DNA of 16,951 bases from Magnetospirillum sp. (lineage in GTDB: Bacteria > Pseudomonadota > Alphaproteobacteria > Rhodospirillales > Magnetospirillaceae). Position 1 is the stretch's first letter. Every line of letters begins with the position of its first letter. The notes beneath the pieces were generated by a model. It searched no databases, was not told the DNA's origin, and worked only from the letters and a program-made list of their open reading frames with translations. The stretch spans positions 1-16,951 of the forward strand of contig JAIWOG010000089.1 in NCBI GenBank assembly GCA_020217035.1, given 5' to 3'. Positions 1 through 7,888 of the stretch are shown here, piece after piece. Position numbers and translations under genes: made by a program.

Positions 1-1161
1 CAGGGCGAAACGGTCGGTCATGCCGGCGATGTAATCGCCGACCACGCGGGCGGTCTTGGCGGTTCGGACCCCGTCGGTCAAGCGCCGCCATTCGGGCGGC
101 AGACAACCGGGTTCGGCGAACAGCAGGTTGAACAGATCCTTCACCACCCGCCGCCCCTTGCTGGTCATGCGGTTGACGGTGAAGTGACGGTACATGTTGG
201 GGAACAGGAACTTCTTCAACGCCGCGTCGTTGGCCCGCATCCTATCGGAAAACGACACCAGCGGCATCTTCAACCCACGCACGTCGTCGGCGCTTTTCGG
301 CTTCAGTTCGGCGATGCGCCGTTGCGTCTCTTCCAGGCAATCCAGGATCATCATGCCGATCATCCGGCGCACCGCTTCATGGATGTGAAGCGAGACGTCG
401 GCATCGGGATATTCCTTGGCCACCGCATGGAAGACCGGCCCGACCAGGGGCACGTCGGCCAAATCCTTGATGGTGAACAGCCCGGCCCGCAAGCCGTCGT
501 CGATGTCGTGGTTGTTATAGGCGATGTCGTCGGACAAAGCCGCCACCTGGGCTTCGGCGCTGGCGAAGGTGTCCAGTTCCAAATCGTGACGGGCGACGTA
601 TTCGGTGATGGCGCCGGGCAGCGGGTCTTCGCTGGGCTTGGCCAGGGGACCGGTCAGCGGGCCGTTGTGCTTGACCAGCCCTTCCAGGGTTTCCCAGGTC
701 AGGTTCAGGCCGTCGAATTCCACATAGCGACGTTCCAGCTTGGTCACCACCCGGAGCGACTGGGCGTTGTGGTCAAAGCCGCCAAAGGCCGACAGCACGT
801 CCTGAAGCGCGTCCTCGCCAGCATGACCAAAGGGGGTATGCCCCAGATCATGGGCCAGGGCCAGGGATTCGGCCATGTCCTCTTCCAGGCCCAGAACGCG
901 GGCGATGGACCTGGCGATTTGCGAGACTTCCAGCGAATGGGTCAGCCGGGTGCGGAAATTGTCGCCTTCGTGATAGACGAAGACCTGGGTCTTGTATTGC
1001 AGGCGGCGGAAAGCGGCGGAATGGATGATGCGGTCGCGGTCGCGCTGAAACGGCGTGCGGGTGCTGCTTTCCGGTTCCGGATACAGACGGCCCCGCGACT
1101 CTTCCGGCCGGCAGGCGAAAGGCGCAAGAATGGCGGATCGGGACGACAGCGTCTGGTGCAT
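1..1161 (-). CDS. dgt: dGTPase-like HD-domain deoxynucleoside triphosphate triphosphohydrolase (3' end cut by window edge)
   Basis: Cytosolic enzyme family that hydrolyses dGTP or other dNTPs to the nucleoside and triphosphate, controlling dNTP pools. Reading the minus strand from the ATG at 1161 gives 387 codons with no stop, so the last residues lie left of the window; relatives are roughly 385-400 aa, so little is missing. The HD metal-site pattern is visible: H75 in [12 protein letters not shown]104-D105 in [14 protein letters not shown], and D211/D212 in [15 protein letters not shown], a hallmark of the dGTPase-like group. An in-frame TAG four codons upstream makes the ATG at 1161 the only reasonable ATG start. 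No Shine-Dalgarno sequence is seen; a small hairpin ends two bases before the start codon instead. It is divergent from erpA, an arrangement I recall from other alphaproteobacteria. Function is from family knowledge; the true substrate (dGTP or other dNTPs) cannot be told from sequence. Confidence 0.93.
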   Translation of the reverse strand, partial: MHQTLSSRSAILAPFACRPEESRGRLYPEPESSTRTPFQRDRDRIIHSAAFRRLQYKTQVFVYHEGDNFRTRLTHSLEVSQIARSIARVLGLEEDMAESLALAHDLGHTPFGHAGEDALQDVLSAFGGFDHNAQSLRVVTKLERRYVEFDGLNLTWETLEGLVKHNGPLTGPLAKPSEDPLPGAITEYVARHDLELDTFASAEAQVAALSDDIAYNNHDIDDGLRAGLFTIKDLADVPLVGPVFHAVAKEYPDADVSLHIHEAVRRMIGMMILDCLEETQRRIAELKPKSADDVRGLKMPLVSFSDRMRANDAALKKFLFPNMYRHFTVNRMTSKGRRVVKDLFNLLFAEPGCLPPEWRRLTDGVRTAKTARVVGDYIAGMTDRFAL

Positions 1162-1163
1162 CC

Positions 1164-1181
1164 GCGGACACTAACGTCCGC
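1164..1181. other. Small inverted repeat immediately upstream of the dgt start codon
   Basis: GCGGAC (1164-1169) and GTCCGC (1176-1181) form a perfect 6-bp stem around a 6-base loop. On the minus strand it ends two bases before the dgt ATG, where a ribosome binding site would normally sit. It may influence dgt translation or be a protein-binding site; the role is inferred. Confidence 0.4.
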
Positions 1182-1284
1182 TTGGGCCGAACGCAACCTC
1201 TTGCCCTTCGGCTACCGCACCCCATATCGCATGTGCTAAGCTTGGAACAATTCCGCCGGAACCGTTTTTCTTCGAGGTAGCTTC

Positions 1285-1614
1285 ATGTCGCAAGTCATCC
1301 TGACCGAAAGCGCCGCCCAGCGCGTGCAAACCCTGATTTCCATGGAAGGCAAGCCAAACCTGATGCTTCGCCTGGGGGTTTCCGGCGGCGGTTGCTCGGG
1401 CTTCCAATACAACATCGAACTGGACGACAAGACCAACGAGGACGACGTGGTCAGCGAACAGCACGGGGTCAAGCTGGTGGTCGACCAGACCTCGCTGGAA
1501 ATCCTGGACGGCACCCAAGTGGATTTCGTCGAGGACCTGATGGGCGCCAGTTTCCAGTTCAAGAACCCGCAAGCCACCTCGACCTGCGGCTGCGGCACCA
1601 GTTTCTCTGTCTGA
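1285..1614 (+). CDS. erpA: A-type iron-sulfur cluster carrier/insertion protein (ErpA/IscA family)
   Basis: A 109-aa A-type carrier that accepts an Fe-S cluster from the assembly scaffold and delivers it to apo-proteins in the cytosol. The three invariant cysteines are present: C37 in GGGCSGF, and C101 and C103 in the C-terminal TCGCGTSFSV. Length is typical of the family (about 107-114 aa). A GAGG Shine-Dalgarno sits about nine bases before the ATG. The symbol erpA is preferred over iscA or sufA because there is no isc or suf operon here and because the gene is divergent from dgt, a pairing I associate with alphaproteobacterial erpA; sequence alone does not fully separate the subtypes. Its TGA stop is directly followed by the stop of the minus-strand gene, with no spacer. 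Confidence 0.93.
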   Translation: MSQVILTESAAQRVQTLISMEGKPNLMLRLGVSGGGCSGFQYNIELDDKTNEDDVVSEQHGVKLVVDQTSLEILDGTQVDFVEDLMGASFQFKNPQATSTCGCGTSFSV

Positions 1615-2277
1615 TCACTTCCAATCGGGGCATTTGGCGGTTTCCGCCCGATAGCTTTCCGGCGTGTCGATGACGGCGTTGGCGGCCGCGACCTCTCGGT
1701 CATAGGCTGCCAAGGTCGACTTCATGGCGGCGAGCATCCGGTCACGCAGCCGCCGTGTCGCCTCGGACGCCGATCCCCGGACGATCACCGGCCGGCTGTC
1801 TTGCACCACCTGGGCGAAACGGGCACGCACCGTGCCGGCGTGGCGGACGAACAGCTTCTGGGCGATGGCGACGTGCTGGTCTTCGTGGGCGCGGATCACC
1901 GCATGGGGACAGGTGCCGGGCGGGTGTTCGCGGACGATGTCCACCTCGACGCGACTCAGCCGCCAGTCCGCCTTGGCGTCTTGTAAGGCGACGCAATAAC
2001 GGTCCTGGCCCAGGGCGGCGATGGAAACCGAAACCGTCAGCTCGAATTCGGTGTCCGACCGGGTCAAGCCCTGCTGGTTGTAGCCGGGCAGCCCCCGGCC
2101 GGCCAGCCGCGCCACCTCGGCCCGGCTGCGGTCGTTGCGGTAGGCCGGCGCCGCCATGTCGGTTTCGAACGCCCATTGCGGCGCGGGCATCGGCGGGCAG
2201 GATTGCCCCCACGCAGCGCCCGCGCAAAGCATCCCTGCCAAAACGGCCAAAGGTCGTATAATCAGTCCTTTCGTCAC
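1615..2277 (-). CDS. Secreted DUF922-like putative zinc-dependent protease
   Basis: A predicted 220-aa exported protein. The GTG start at 2277 is preceded by GGAGG eight bases upstream and gives a clean signal peptide: positive residues K3 and R8, a hydrophobic core LAVLAGMLCAGAAWG, and likely cleavage before Q25. The rest is hydrophilic. Residues 131-135 are HEDQH, an HExxH zinc-protease signature inside RAHEDQHVAIAQ, resembling the HExxHxxIA pattern of DUF922 putative secreted Zn-dependent proteases. C26, C95, C123 and C216 could form disulfides in the periplasm. Upstream in-frame codons are antisense to xthA and are not part of the gene. It ends directly against erpA's stop and starts only 21 bases from xthA, so its promoter must lie inside xthA. 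The DUF922 assignment is from memory of motifs; substrate unknown. Confidence 0.72.
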   Translation of the reverse strand: MTKGLIIRPLAVLAGMLCAGAAWGQSCPPMPAPQWAFETDMAAPAYRNDRSRAEVARLAGRGLPGYNQQGLTRSDTEFELTVSVSIAALGQDRYCVALQDAKADWRLSRVEVDIVREHPPGTCPHAVIRAHEDQHVAIAQKLFVRHAGTVRARFAQVVQDSRPVIVRGSASEATRRLRDRMLAAMKSTLAAYDREVAAANAVIDTPESYRAETAKCPDWK

Positions 2278-2298
2278 TCTTGCCCCCTCCGAGGCCCC

Positions 2299-3069
2299 AT
2301 GCTGCGTATCGCCACCTGGAACATCAATTCGGTCAAGGCCCGCCTGCCTAACGTGATGGAATGGCTGGACCAAGCCAAGCCCGACGTGGTGTTGCTGCAG
2401 GAAATCAAATGCCAAGACGAAGGCTTTCCGGTGTTGGAATTCGAATCCGTTGGCTGGCATGTGGCCGTCCATGGGCAGAAATCCTATAACGGCGTCGCCA
2501 TCTTGTCGCGCCATGCCATGGAAAACGTGCAGCGCCGCCTGCCCGGCGACGACGCGGACGAACAGGCCCGCTATATCCAGGCCGACATCCAGGGATTGCG
2601 CGTCGCCAGCCTGTACCTGCCCAACGGCAACCCCAGCCCGGGGGAGAAGTTCGACTACAAGCTGCGCTGGATGCGCCGTCTGGTCGACCACGCCAAGACC
2701 TTGCTGGCCCAGGGAGTCCCCTTCGTGCTGGGCGGCGACTACAACATCTGCCCCGCCGATGCCGACGTCTACGACCCCAAGGGCTGGGCCGACGACGCCC
2801 TGTGCCGGCCGGAAAGCCGTGCCCTGTTTCGCGAATTGTGCCATCTGGGCCTGACCGAGGCGTTCCGCGCCCTGCACCCCGAAGCGGGCCGTTACTCGTT
2901 CTGGGATTACCAGGCCGGCGCCTGGCCGCGCGACAACGGCTTGCGCATCGACCACTTCCTGCTGTCGCCACAAGCCGCCGACCGCTTGCTCGCCTGCGAC
3001 ATCGACAAGGGGCCACGCGGCAAGGAAAAAGCCAGCGACCACACGCCGGTCTGGGTGGAAATACAATAA
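2299..3069 (+). CDS. xthA: Exodeoxyribonuclease III / AP endonuclease (ExoIII family)
   Basis: A 256-aa Mg-dependent nuclease of the ExoIII branch of the endonuclease/exonuclease/phosphatase superfamily. It cleaves DNA at abasic sites and removes 3' blocking groups in base-excision repair. Catalytic residues line up: N8 in ATWNINSVKAR, E35 in LLQEIKC, Y107 in LYLPNG, D147 and N149 in GGDYNICP, D218 in LRIDHF, and D247-H248 in ASDHTPVW. WDYQAGAWPRDNGLRIDH is typical of the family, and length matches the usual 255-270 aa. The ATG at 2299 is chosen over upstream in-frame ATGs because the MLRIATWNIN terminus is the family start and GAGG lies four bases before it. The DUF922-like gene starts 21 bases away on the other strand, so the xthA promoter must lie within that gene or xthA must depend on transcription from erpA. 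Confidence 0.94.
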   Translation: MLRIATWNINSVKARLPNVMEWLDQAKPDVVLLQEIKCQDEGFPVLEFESVGWHVAVHGQKSYNGVAILSRHAMENVQRRLPGDDADEQARYIQADIQGLRVASLYLPNGNPSPGEKFDYKLRWMRRLVDHAKTLLAQGVPFVLGGDYNICPADADVYDPKGWADDALCRPESRALFRELCHLGLTEAFRALHPEAGRYSFWDYQAGAWPRDNGLRIDHFLLSPQAADRLLACDIDKGPRGKEKASDHTPVWVEIQ

Positions 3070-3091
3070 ACACTGAAATAGTGTTATTTTT
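3069..3091 (+). terminator. Possible weak intrinsic terminator after xthA
   Basis: AACACT (3069-3074), loop GAAAT, AGTGTT (3080-3085), then ATTTTT. A perfect 6-bp stem followed by a T-run directly at the xthA stop codon fits a Rho-independent terminator. The stem is AT-rich and short, so termination strength is doubtful. Confidence 0.4.
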
Positions 3092-3109
3092 CTATAAACT
3101 ACATTTTTG

Positions 3110-3138
3110 TTGATGTTGTGTCACCAAGTTGCTATGTA
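3110..3138 (+). promoter_or_regulatory. Candidate fpr promoter in AT-rich gap
   Basis: TTGATG (3110-3115) and TATGTA (3133-3138) with a 17-base spacer resemble a weak sigma-70 promoter (4/6 and 3/6 matches). The gap between xthA and fpr is far more AT-rich than the flanking genes, which favours a promoter somewhere in it. Beyond this and the possible terminator I see nothing else there. Confidence 0.3.
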
Positions 3139-3198
3139 GATGAGCGTTCCGCCATGTTGCGGCGCAGTCATCCCTCGCGATCTATGAGCTGAAGGCCA

Positions 3199-3972
3199 AT
3201 GTCGAACATTCTGGAAAAGACGGTTCTGGACGTCCATCACTGGACCGATTCCCTGTTCACCCTGAAACTGAACCGCGATCCGGGTTTTCGTTTCGAGAAC
3301 GGCCAGTTCGCCATGATCGGCCTGATGGTCGACGGCAAGCCGTTGATGCGCGCCTATTCCATGGTCAGCGCCAATTACGAGGAACATCTGGAATTCCTGT
3401 CCATCAAGGTGCCCAACGGTCCCTTGACCTCGCGCTTGCAGCACATCAAGCCGGGCGACACCATCTTGGTGAACAAGAAGACCACCGGCACCCTGGTGCT
3501 GCCCAACCTGCTGCCCGGCAAGCGCCTGTACCTGTGGTCCACCGGCACCGGTCTGGCGCCTTTCCTGTCCTTGATCAAGGACCCCGAGGTGTACGAGCGC
3601 TTCGACCAGGTGATCCTGGTGCACGGCGTGCGCTTCATCCGCGATCTGGTCTACACCGACTTCATCACCGAGGAACTGCCGAAGAACGAATTCTTCGGCG
3701 AGGAAGCACGCCACAAGCTGGTCTATTACCCGACGGTGACGCGTGAGGATTTCCGCCACCAGGGCCGCATCACCGACCTGGTGAAGTCGGGCAAGCTGTT
3801 CAGCGATCTGGGCGTGCCGCCGCTGAACCGCGAGGAAGACCGGGTGATGATCTGCGGCAACCCAAACATGATGAACGAACTGGCCGACTATCTGGACAGC
3901 ATCGGCTTCAACCAAGGCAGCCATGCCGGCGCCGGCGACTACGTCATCGAAAAGGCGTTTGCCGAGAAATAA
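3199..3972 (+). CDS. fpr: Ferredoxin/flavodoxin-NADP(+) reductase (bacterial FPR type)
   Basis: A 257-aa cytosolic FAD enzyme exchanging electrons between NADP(H) and ferredoxin or flavodoxin. The FAD-binding RAYS motif is at residues 51-54, the NADP-binding STGTGLAPF at 114-122, and MICGNPNMM at 217-225. The C-terminus YVIEKAFAEK has the short aromatic-plus-tail ending typical of proteobacterial FPRs rather than a terminal Tyr. PNGPLTSRLQHIKPGD and YYPTVTRE are strongly alphaproteobacterial FPR-like. AAGG lies six bases before the ATG. The reaction and cofactor are family knowledge; the physiological partner is not visible. Such enzymes commonly supply reduced ferredoxin for Fe-S synthesis or oxidative-stress defence, in keeping with nearby erpA and xthA, but that link is inference. 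Its TAA stop directly abuts the stop of the convergent diiron-protein gene. Confidence 0.93.
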   Translation: MSNILEKTVLDVHHWTDSLFTLKLNRDPGFRFENGQFAMIGLMVDGKPLMRAYSMVSANYEEHLEFLSIKVPNGPLTSRLQHIKPGDTILVNKKTTGTLVLPNLLPGKRLYLWSTGTGLAPFLSLIKDPEVYERFDQVILVHGVRFIRDLVYTDFITEELPKNEFFGEEARHKLVYYPTVTREDFRHQGRITDLVKSGKLFSDLGVPPLNREEDRVMICGNPNMMNELADYLDSIGFNQGSHAGAGDYVIEKAFAEK

Positions 3973-5181
3973 TCAGCGAAAGATAAAGGGAACGTCGGAG
4001 CGGGTGCGATAGTCGTCGCCCCGCTCCACGTTTTTGGGCGCCACGTTTTGCCGCGCCTTGACCAAGGCGGCTTCGATGCGGCGATCGGTTAGCTTGTAGC
4101 GGTCCTCCAGTCCGATCTCGGACAAGGACGGGCAGCTTTCGCCGAACACGTGGGCGTAGACATCGCCCATCATGGCGTAACGCCCAGCCATCAGAGTGTT
4201 GCAGGCGTTCTTCACCACCGCCGCGTCGCCATCATCGCGCATGTAAAGACTGGTCACCAACATGACCGAGACCGCATGCAGGACGTCGTAGCGTACATGG
4301 GCGATGAACACTTCCAGGTGGCGGGCAGTCAGCGGCAAATTGTCGCGTCGCGCCACCCGGATCATGCCGCCCAGCAGCAACGAAAAGAATTCCGGCACCC
4401 CCCATTCCATCCCCAAGCCCACCGAGGCCAGGGCTTCCAAGGGCGTGAAGGCCGGATCGCCGGCCACCAGGCGTTGGGTCAAAACGTTGTCGGCGACGCC
4501 CCACAACATGGGGACGTCCTGGTCGTCGGCGGCGATGCCCAAGCCGTCGAACAAATGGCGGTACATGACGATATGGGTGCGCGAGCGGAACAGGTGACCC
4601 AGGTCAGGGTAATCCTCGACGGAATGTGATCCCACACCGTATTCGTCAGCCACCAATTGGGCCAAGGACACTTGGGTGATCTCGCTCACCCTTTCGTTCA
4701 AGACCCCATAGGGCAAGTCCATCAAGCCGTGGAAGCGGCCGATGGCCAGGGCCACGCATTGCCGGGTGTTCTTGATCTGGTTGAAATAGGCGGTGGCGAA
4801 ACGCTTCAGGCCGGCCAAGTCGATATCGCCCTGAAAGACACGGACGAAGAACGGATGGCGCCACACCGGATGGCTCATCACATGGTCGTGCAAATCCAGG
4901 AACAGGGCCGCCAAGGCGCCGGGACGGAACAAGGCGGTGCGGTGGAAGGGATTGTCCGCCCCCACCCGCTCGGCCATTTCGGCGAAGACCTGATGCAGGG
5001 CCGATCCCGGCTTGTCCATGTCGCCGATGATGGCGGAAAAATCCGCCCGCTGGCTGTCGCGAAAGGCATCCAGCAACTGTTCGGCGCTGACATCCAGCAA
5101 GTTCGCCATGGGATGGACAGATTCCGGCACACTCGACACGCCGCCGGTGCTGACGATCAAGTCGGAAAAGTTCCCGCTCAT
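3973..5181 (-). CDS. Heme-oxygenase-like diiron (HDO-type) iron-containing redox protein
   Basis: A 402-aa soluble protein that I read as a member of the heme-oxygenase-like diiron oxidase/oxygenase group (iron-containing redox enzyme, Haem_oxygenas_2/TENA-like fold). Evidence is a ligand-like series: E180 in LVADEYGVGSH, a His in the next helix (H186 or H203), E259 or E264 in GMEWGVPEFF, then H295-xxx-D299-xx-H302 in IAHVRYDVLHA. The HxxxDxxH spacing is the one recalled for CADD and SznF. Residues 1-105 are an N-terminal extension of unknown function, and residues after about 345 form a charged tail. No signal peptide or membrane segment is seen. The ATG overlaps the hemerythrin-receiver stop by four bases (ATGA), with AAGGG eight bases before it, so the two are translationally coupled. 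Substrate is unknown; relatives range from fatty-acid decarboxylases to N-oxygenases. Confidence 0.7.
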   Translation of the reverse strand: MSGNFSDLIVSTGGVSSVPESVHPMANLLDVSAEQLLDAFRDSQRADFSAIIGDMDKPGSALHQVFAEMAERVGADNPFHRTALFRPGALAALFLDLHDHVMSHPVWRHPFFVRVFQGDIDLAGLKRFATAYFNQIKNTRQCVALAIGRFHGLMDLPYGVLNERVSEITQVSLAQLVADEYGVGSHSVEDYPDLGHLFRSRTHIVMYRHLFDGLGIAADDQDVPMLWGVADNVLTQRLVAGDPAFTPLEALASVGLGMEWGVPEFFSLLLGGMIRVARRDNLPLTARHLEVFIAHVRYDVLHAVSVMLVTSLYMRDDGDAAVVKNACNTLMAGRYAMMGDVYAHVFGESCPSLSEIGLEDRYKLTDRRIEAALVKARQNVAPKNVERGDDYRTRSDVPFIFR

Positions 5182-6029
5182 GCCGCTTGCCCTTTTCGCA
5201 TCAATTTCGCCAAGCAGATCAACAATCCACGGGCCGAGATGGGCTTTTCCATGAATTCGTCGGCCCCGGCGGCCAGCGCCAGGTCCCGGTTGGCCAGACG
5301 TTCATGGCCCGACAACACCAGAACCGGCAAATGGGCCAATTGGGATTGAGCCCGAATCCAGCGGACCAGATCCAGACCGCTTTCCTGGCCCACATGCCAG
5401 TCGCTCAGCACCACGTCGATCACCGACCCTTGCAAACGGGCCCGTGCCGCGTCCAGGTTGGCGGCGGTGCCGATTTCCCGCACCCCCACCCCTTCCAGGA
5501 TGGTGCGCATGACCTGGGCGAAGTTCTGGTTGTCGTCCACCACCAGCACCCGCATGGACCGCCAGTCCAGGCTGTTCTGCTGACGGGTGCCGGTCATGGT
5601 CAGGTTTTCCGCTTCCGCCAGGGCGTCGGGCCGTCCGATCACCCAGGACCGGTAATCCATGTCGGTGGAACAAATATGCTCGATCAGCCATTTATGCAGG
5701 AAGTCCAGGCAATCCTTGGCCCGCACCGAAGTGCGGTCGCGGTCGTAGGCGTCCTTCAATTGCCGGACCTGGGCGAAAAGCCGCTGATGCATGGCGCGAT
5801 GGGCACTGGTGGAGGGATAGCGGCAAATTTCCATCACCCGTTCCTCGCGGGCGAAGTGATGGTCGGCATAATCCTCCAGCGCTTTCAGGACGCTGCCCAG
5901 GGTGGCATATTCCTCGTCGTCGCCGACGGAACGGTGCAAATCGTTGATCAAACCCACCAGGGTCCGATGGTCGGCGTCCAGAACGGGGACGCCGACACTC
6001 ATCATCGGATTCCAGGTGATGGTGGCCAT
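5178..6029 (-). CDS. Hemerythrin-receiver fusion protein (bacteriohemerythrin + REC, no output domain)
   Basis: A 283-aa two-domain signalling protein. Residues 1-130 are a bacteriohemerythrin with all expected diiron ligands visible: H21, H58, E62 in HHFAREE, H77 and H81 in AHRAMH, and H118 and D123 in EHICSTD; such domains bind O2 reversibly. After a short linker, residues 158-280 are a CheY-like receiver: D165-D166 in VLVVDD, phospho-acceptor D210 in VLSDWHVG, S240 in VLVLSG, and K262 in MEKP. No DNA-binding, GGDEF or other output follows, so it probably acts through protein contacts. The start follows the ilvD stop by eight bases, with AAGG eight bases before the ATG. It overlaps the diiron-protein start by four bases, indicating one transcript. 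O2-dependent control of phosphorylation or partner binding is a reasonable inference, not shown. No dedicated kinase gene is adjacent. Confidence 0.9.
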   Translation of the reverse strand: MATITWNPMMSVGVPVLDADHRTLVGLINDLHRSVGDDEEYATLGSVLKALEDYADHHFAREERVMEICRYPSTSAHRAMHQRLFAQVRQLKDAYDRDRTSVRAKDCLDFLHKWLIEHICSTDMDYRSWVIGRPDALAEAENLTMTGTRQQNSLDWRSMRVLVVDDNQNFAQVMRTILEGVGVREIGTAANLDAARARLQGSVIDVVLSDWHVGQESGLDLVRWIRAQSQLAHLPVLVLSGHERLANRDLALAAGADEFMEKPISARGLLICLAKLMRKGQAA

Positions 6030-6037
6030 AACCGGCC

Positions 6038-7888
6038 TTACCGCTCGAGCTGCGAGACGTCACGCACCGCGCCGCGCGCCGCCGAAGTGGTCATGGCGGC
6101 ATAGGCCCTGAGCGCCTGGCTGACCGGACGGTCGCGGTTGACCGGCTTCCATGCCTTGGCGCCACGGGCTTCCATGGCGGCGCGGCGCTTGGCCAGTTCG
6201 TCGTCGGAAACGTCAACCTTGATCACCCGGTTGGGGATGTCGATGACGATGATGTCGCCCTCTTCCACCAGACCGATGGCGCCGCCTTCGGCCGCTTCCG
6301 GCGAAGCGTGGCCGATGGACAGCCCCGAAGTGCCGCCCGAGAAACGGCCGTCGGTGATCAACGCACATTGCTTGCCCAGGCCCATGCTCTTCAGGTAGCT
6401 GGTGGGGTACAGCATTTCCTGCATGCCGGGGCCGCCCTTGGGGCCTTCATAGCGCACCAAAACCACGTCGCCGGCCTTGACCGCGCCGCCCAGGATCTTG
6501 GCCACCGCCTCGTCCTGGCTTTCACAGATCACCGCCGGCCCCTTGAAGGTCAGGTTGGATTCGTCGACGCCGGCGGTTTTGACGATACAGCCGTCCAACG
6601 CGATGTTGCCGAACAGCACGGCCAGGCCGCCATCCTTGGAGAACGCCGCCTCGGCCGAACGGATGACGCCCTTCTCGCGGTCAGAATCCAGGGAGTCCCA
6701 GCGCTTGGACTGACTGAAGGCTTCGGTGGTACGCACGCCACCCGGCGCCGCCCGGTAAAATTCCTGCACCTTGGCATCGTTGGTGCGGCTGATGTCCCAC
6801 TTGTCCAGGGCTTGGGTGATGGTCCCCGAATGCACGGTGCCGCAATCGCCGTGGATCAAGCCGGCCCGTTCCAACTGGCCCAGGATGGACATGATGCCGC
6901 CGGCGCGGTGCACGTCCTCGATATGGACGTCGGCGACGTTGGGGGCGACCTTGCACAGGCAGGGCACGCGACGCGACAAGCGGTCGATGTCGGCCATGGT
7001 GAAATCGACACCCGCCTCTTGCGCGGCAGCCAGAAGGTGCAGGACCGTGTTGGTGGACCCGCCCATGGCGATGTCCAGCGTCATGGCGTTCTCGAACGCC
7101 TGGAAGCTGGCGACCGAGCGCGGCAGCACCGATTCGTCGCCCTTTTCGTAATAGGCGCGGGTGATCTGGACGATGCGGCGGCCGGCTTCCAGGAACAATT
7201 CCTTGCGGTCGGCATGGGTGGCGACCACGGTGCCGTTACCGGGCAGCGACAGGCCCAGGGCCTCGGTCAGGCAATTCATGGAATTGGCAGTGAACATGCC
7301 CGAGCACGACCCGCAAGTGGGGCAGCTTTCGCGCTCGAAGGCCATGGCCTCTTCGTCGGAAACGTTCTTGTCGGCGCCCTTGATCATGGCGTCGATCAGG
7401 TCGACGGCGTGGGTCTCGCCCTTGTAGACCACCTTGCCGGCCTCCATCGGCCCGCCCGAGACGAAGATGGCCGGGATGTTGAGACGCAACGCCGCCATCA
7501 GCATGCCCGGCGTGATCTTGTCGCAGTTCGAGATGCAGACCATGGCGTCGGCGGTGTGGGCGTTGCACATGTATTCCACCGAATCGGCGATGATCTCGCG
7601 GCTCGGCAGCGAATACAGCATGCCGGAATGGCCCATGGCGATGCCGTCGTCGATGGCGATGGTGTTGAATTCCTTGGCGACGGCGCCCGCCTTCTCGATC
7701 TCGCGGGCCACCATCTGGCCCAGATCCTTCAGATGCACGTGACCGGGCACGAACTGGGTGAAGGAATTGACCACGGCGATGATCGGCTTGCCGAAATCCT
7801 CGTCCTTCATGCCGGTGGCACGCCACAGGCCACGGGCACCCGACATGTTGCGACCATGGGTGGAGGTACGAGAACGATAATCCGGCAT
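6038..7888 (-). CDS. ilvD: Dihydroxy-acid dehydratase
   Basis: A 616-aa Fe-S, Mg-dependent dehydratase converting 2,3-dihydroxy-isovalerate or -methylvalerate to the 2-keto acids in valine, isoleucine and pantothenate synthesis. It reads like the E. coli enzyme from the first residues ([18 protein letters not shown]) and appears to have the same length. Fe-S cysteines C122 in [11 protein letters not shown] and C195 in [11 protein letters not shown] are present, with metal-site residues D81 and K124 (the lysine carbamylated in characterised members). The C-terminal [16 protein letters not shown] is intact. The third cysteine of the [2Fe-2S] subtype is replaced by the PGHVH segment, as I recall for the E. 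coli-like [4Fe-4S], oxygen-labile type. AAGGA lies just before the ATG, with tight spacing. It heads a transcript continuing into the hemerythrin-receiver and diiron genes. Confidence 0.97.
   Translation of the reverse strand: MPDYRSRTSTHGRNMSGARGLWRATGMKDEDFGKPIIAVVNSFTQFVPGHVHLKDLGQMVAREIEKAGAVAKEFNTIAIDDGIAMGHSGMLYSLPSREIIADSVEYMCNAHTADAMVCISNCDKITPGMLMAALRLNIPAIFVSGGPMEAGKVVYKGETHAVDLIDAMIKGADKNVSDEEAMAFERESCPTCGSCSGMFTANSMNCLTEALGLSLPGNGTVVATHADRKELFLEAGRRIVQITRAYYEKGDESVLPRSVASFQAFENAMTLDIAMGGSTNTVLHLLAAAQEAGVDFTMADIDRLSRRVPCLCKVAPNVADVHIEDVHRAGGIMSILGQLERAGLIHGDCGTVHSGTITQALDKWDISRTNDAKVQEFYRAAPGGVRTTEAFSQSKRWDSLDSDREKGVIRSAEAAFSKDGGLAVLFGNIALDGCIVKTAGVDESNLTFKGPAVICESQDEAVAKILGGAVKAGDVVLVRYEGPKGGPGMQEMLYPTSYLKSMGLGKQCALITDGRFSGGTSGLSIGHASPEAAEGGAIGLVEEGDIIVIDIPNRVIKVDVSDDELAKRRAAMEARGAKAWKPVNRDRPVSQALRAYAAMTTSAARGAVRDVSQLER

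Noticed and set aside
184..1239. Long plus-strand open frame across the dgt gene
   Set aside because: It is antisense to the conserved HD hydrolase, which has clear motifs; the plus reading has none and a low-complexity composition.
1245..1262. Two GAAC motifs upstream of erpA resembling an alphaproteobacterial LexA box (GAAC-N7-GAAC)
   Set aside because: The spacing is 10 bases, not 7, so it does not fit the known box.
2278..3066. Minus-strand open frame continuing upstream of the DUF922-like GTG start
   Set aside because: It is the antisense shadow of xthA; the signal peptide and ribosome binding site place the real start at 2277.
3110..3124. TTGAT followed by GTTG and TGTCA, resembling an FNR/Anr box (TTGAT-N4-ATCAA)
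   Set aside because: Only the left half-site matches; the right half is too poor.
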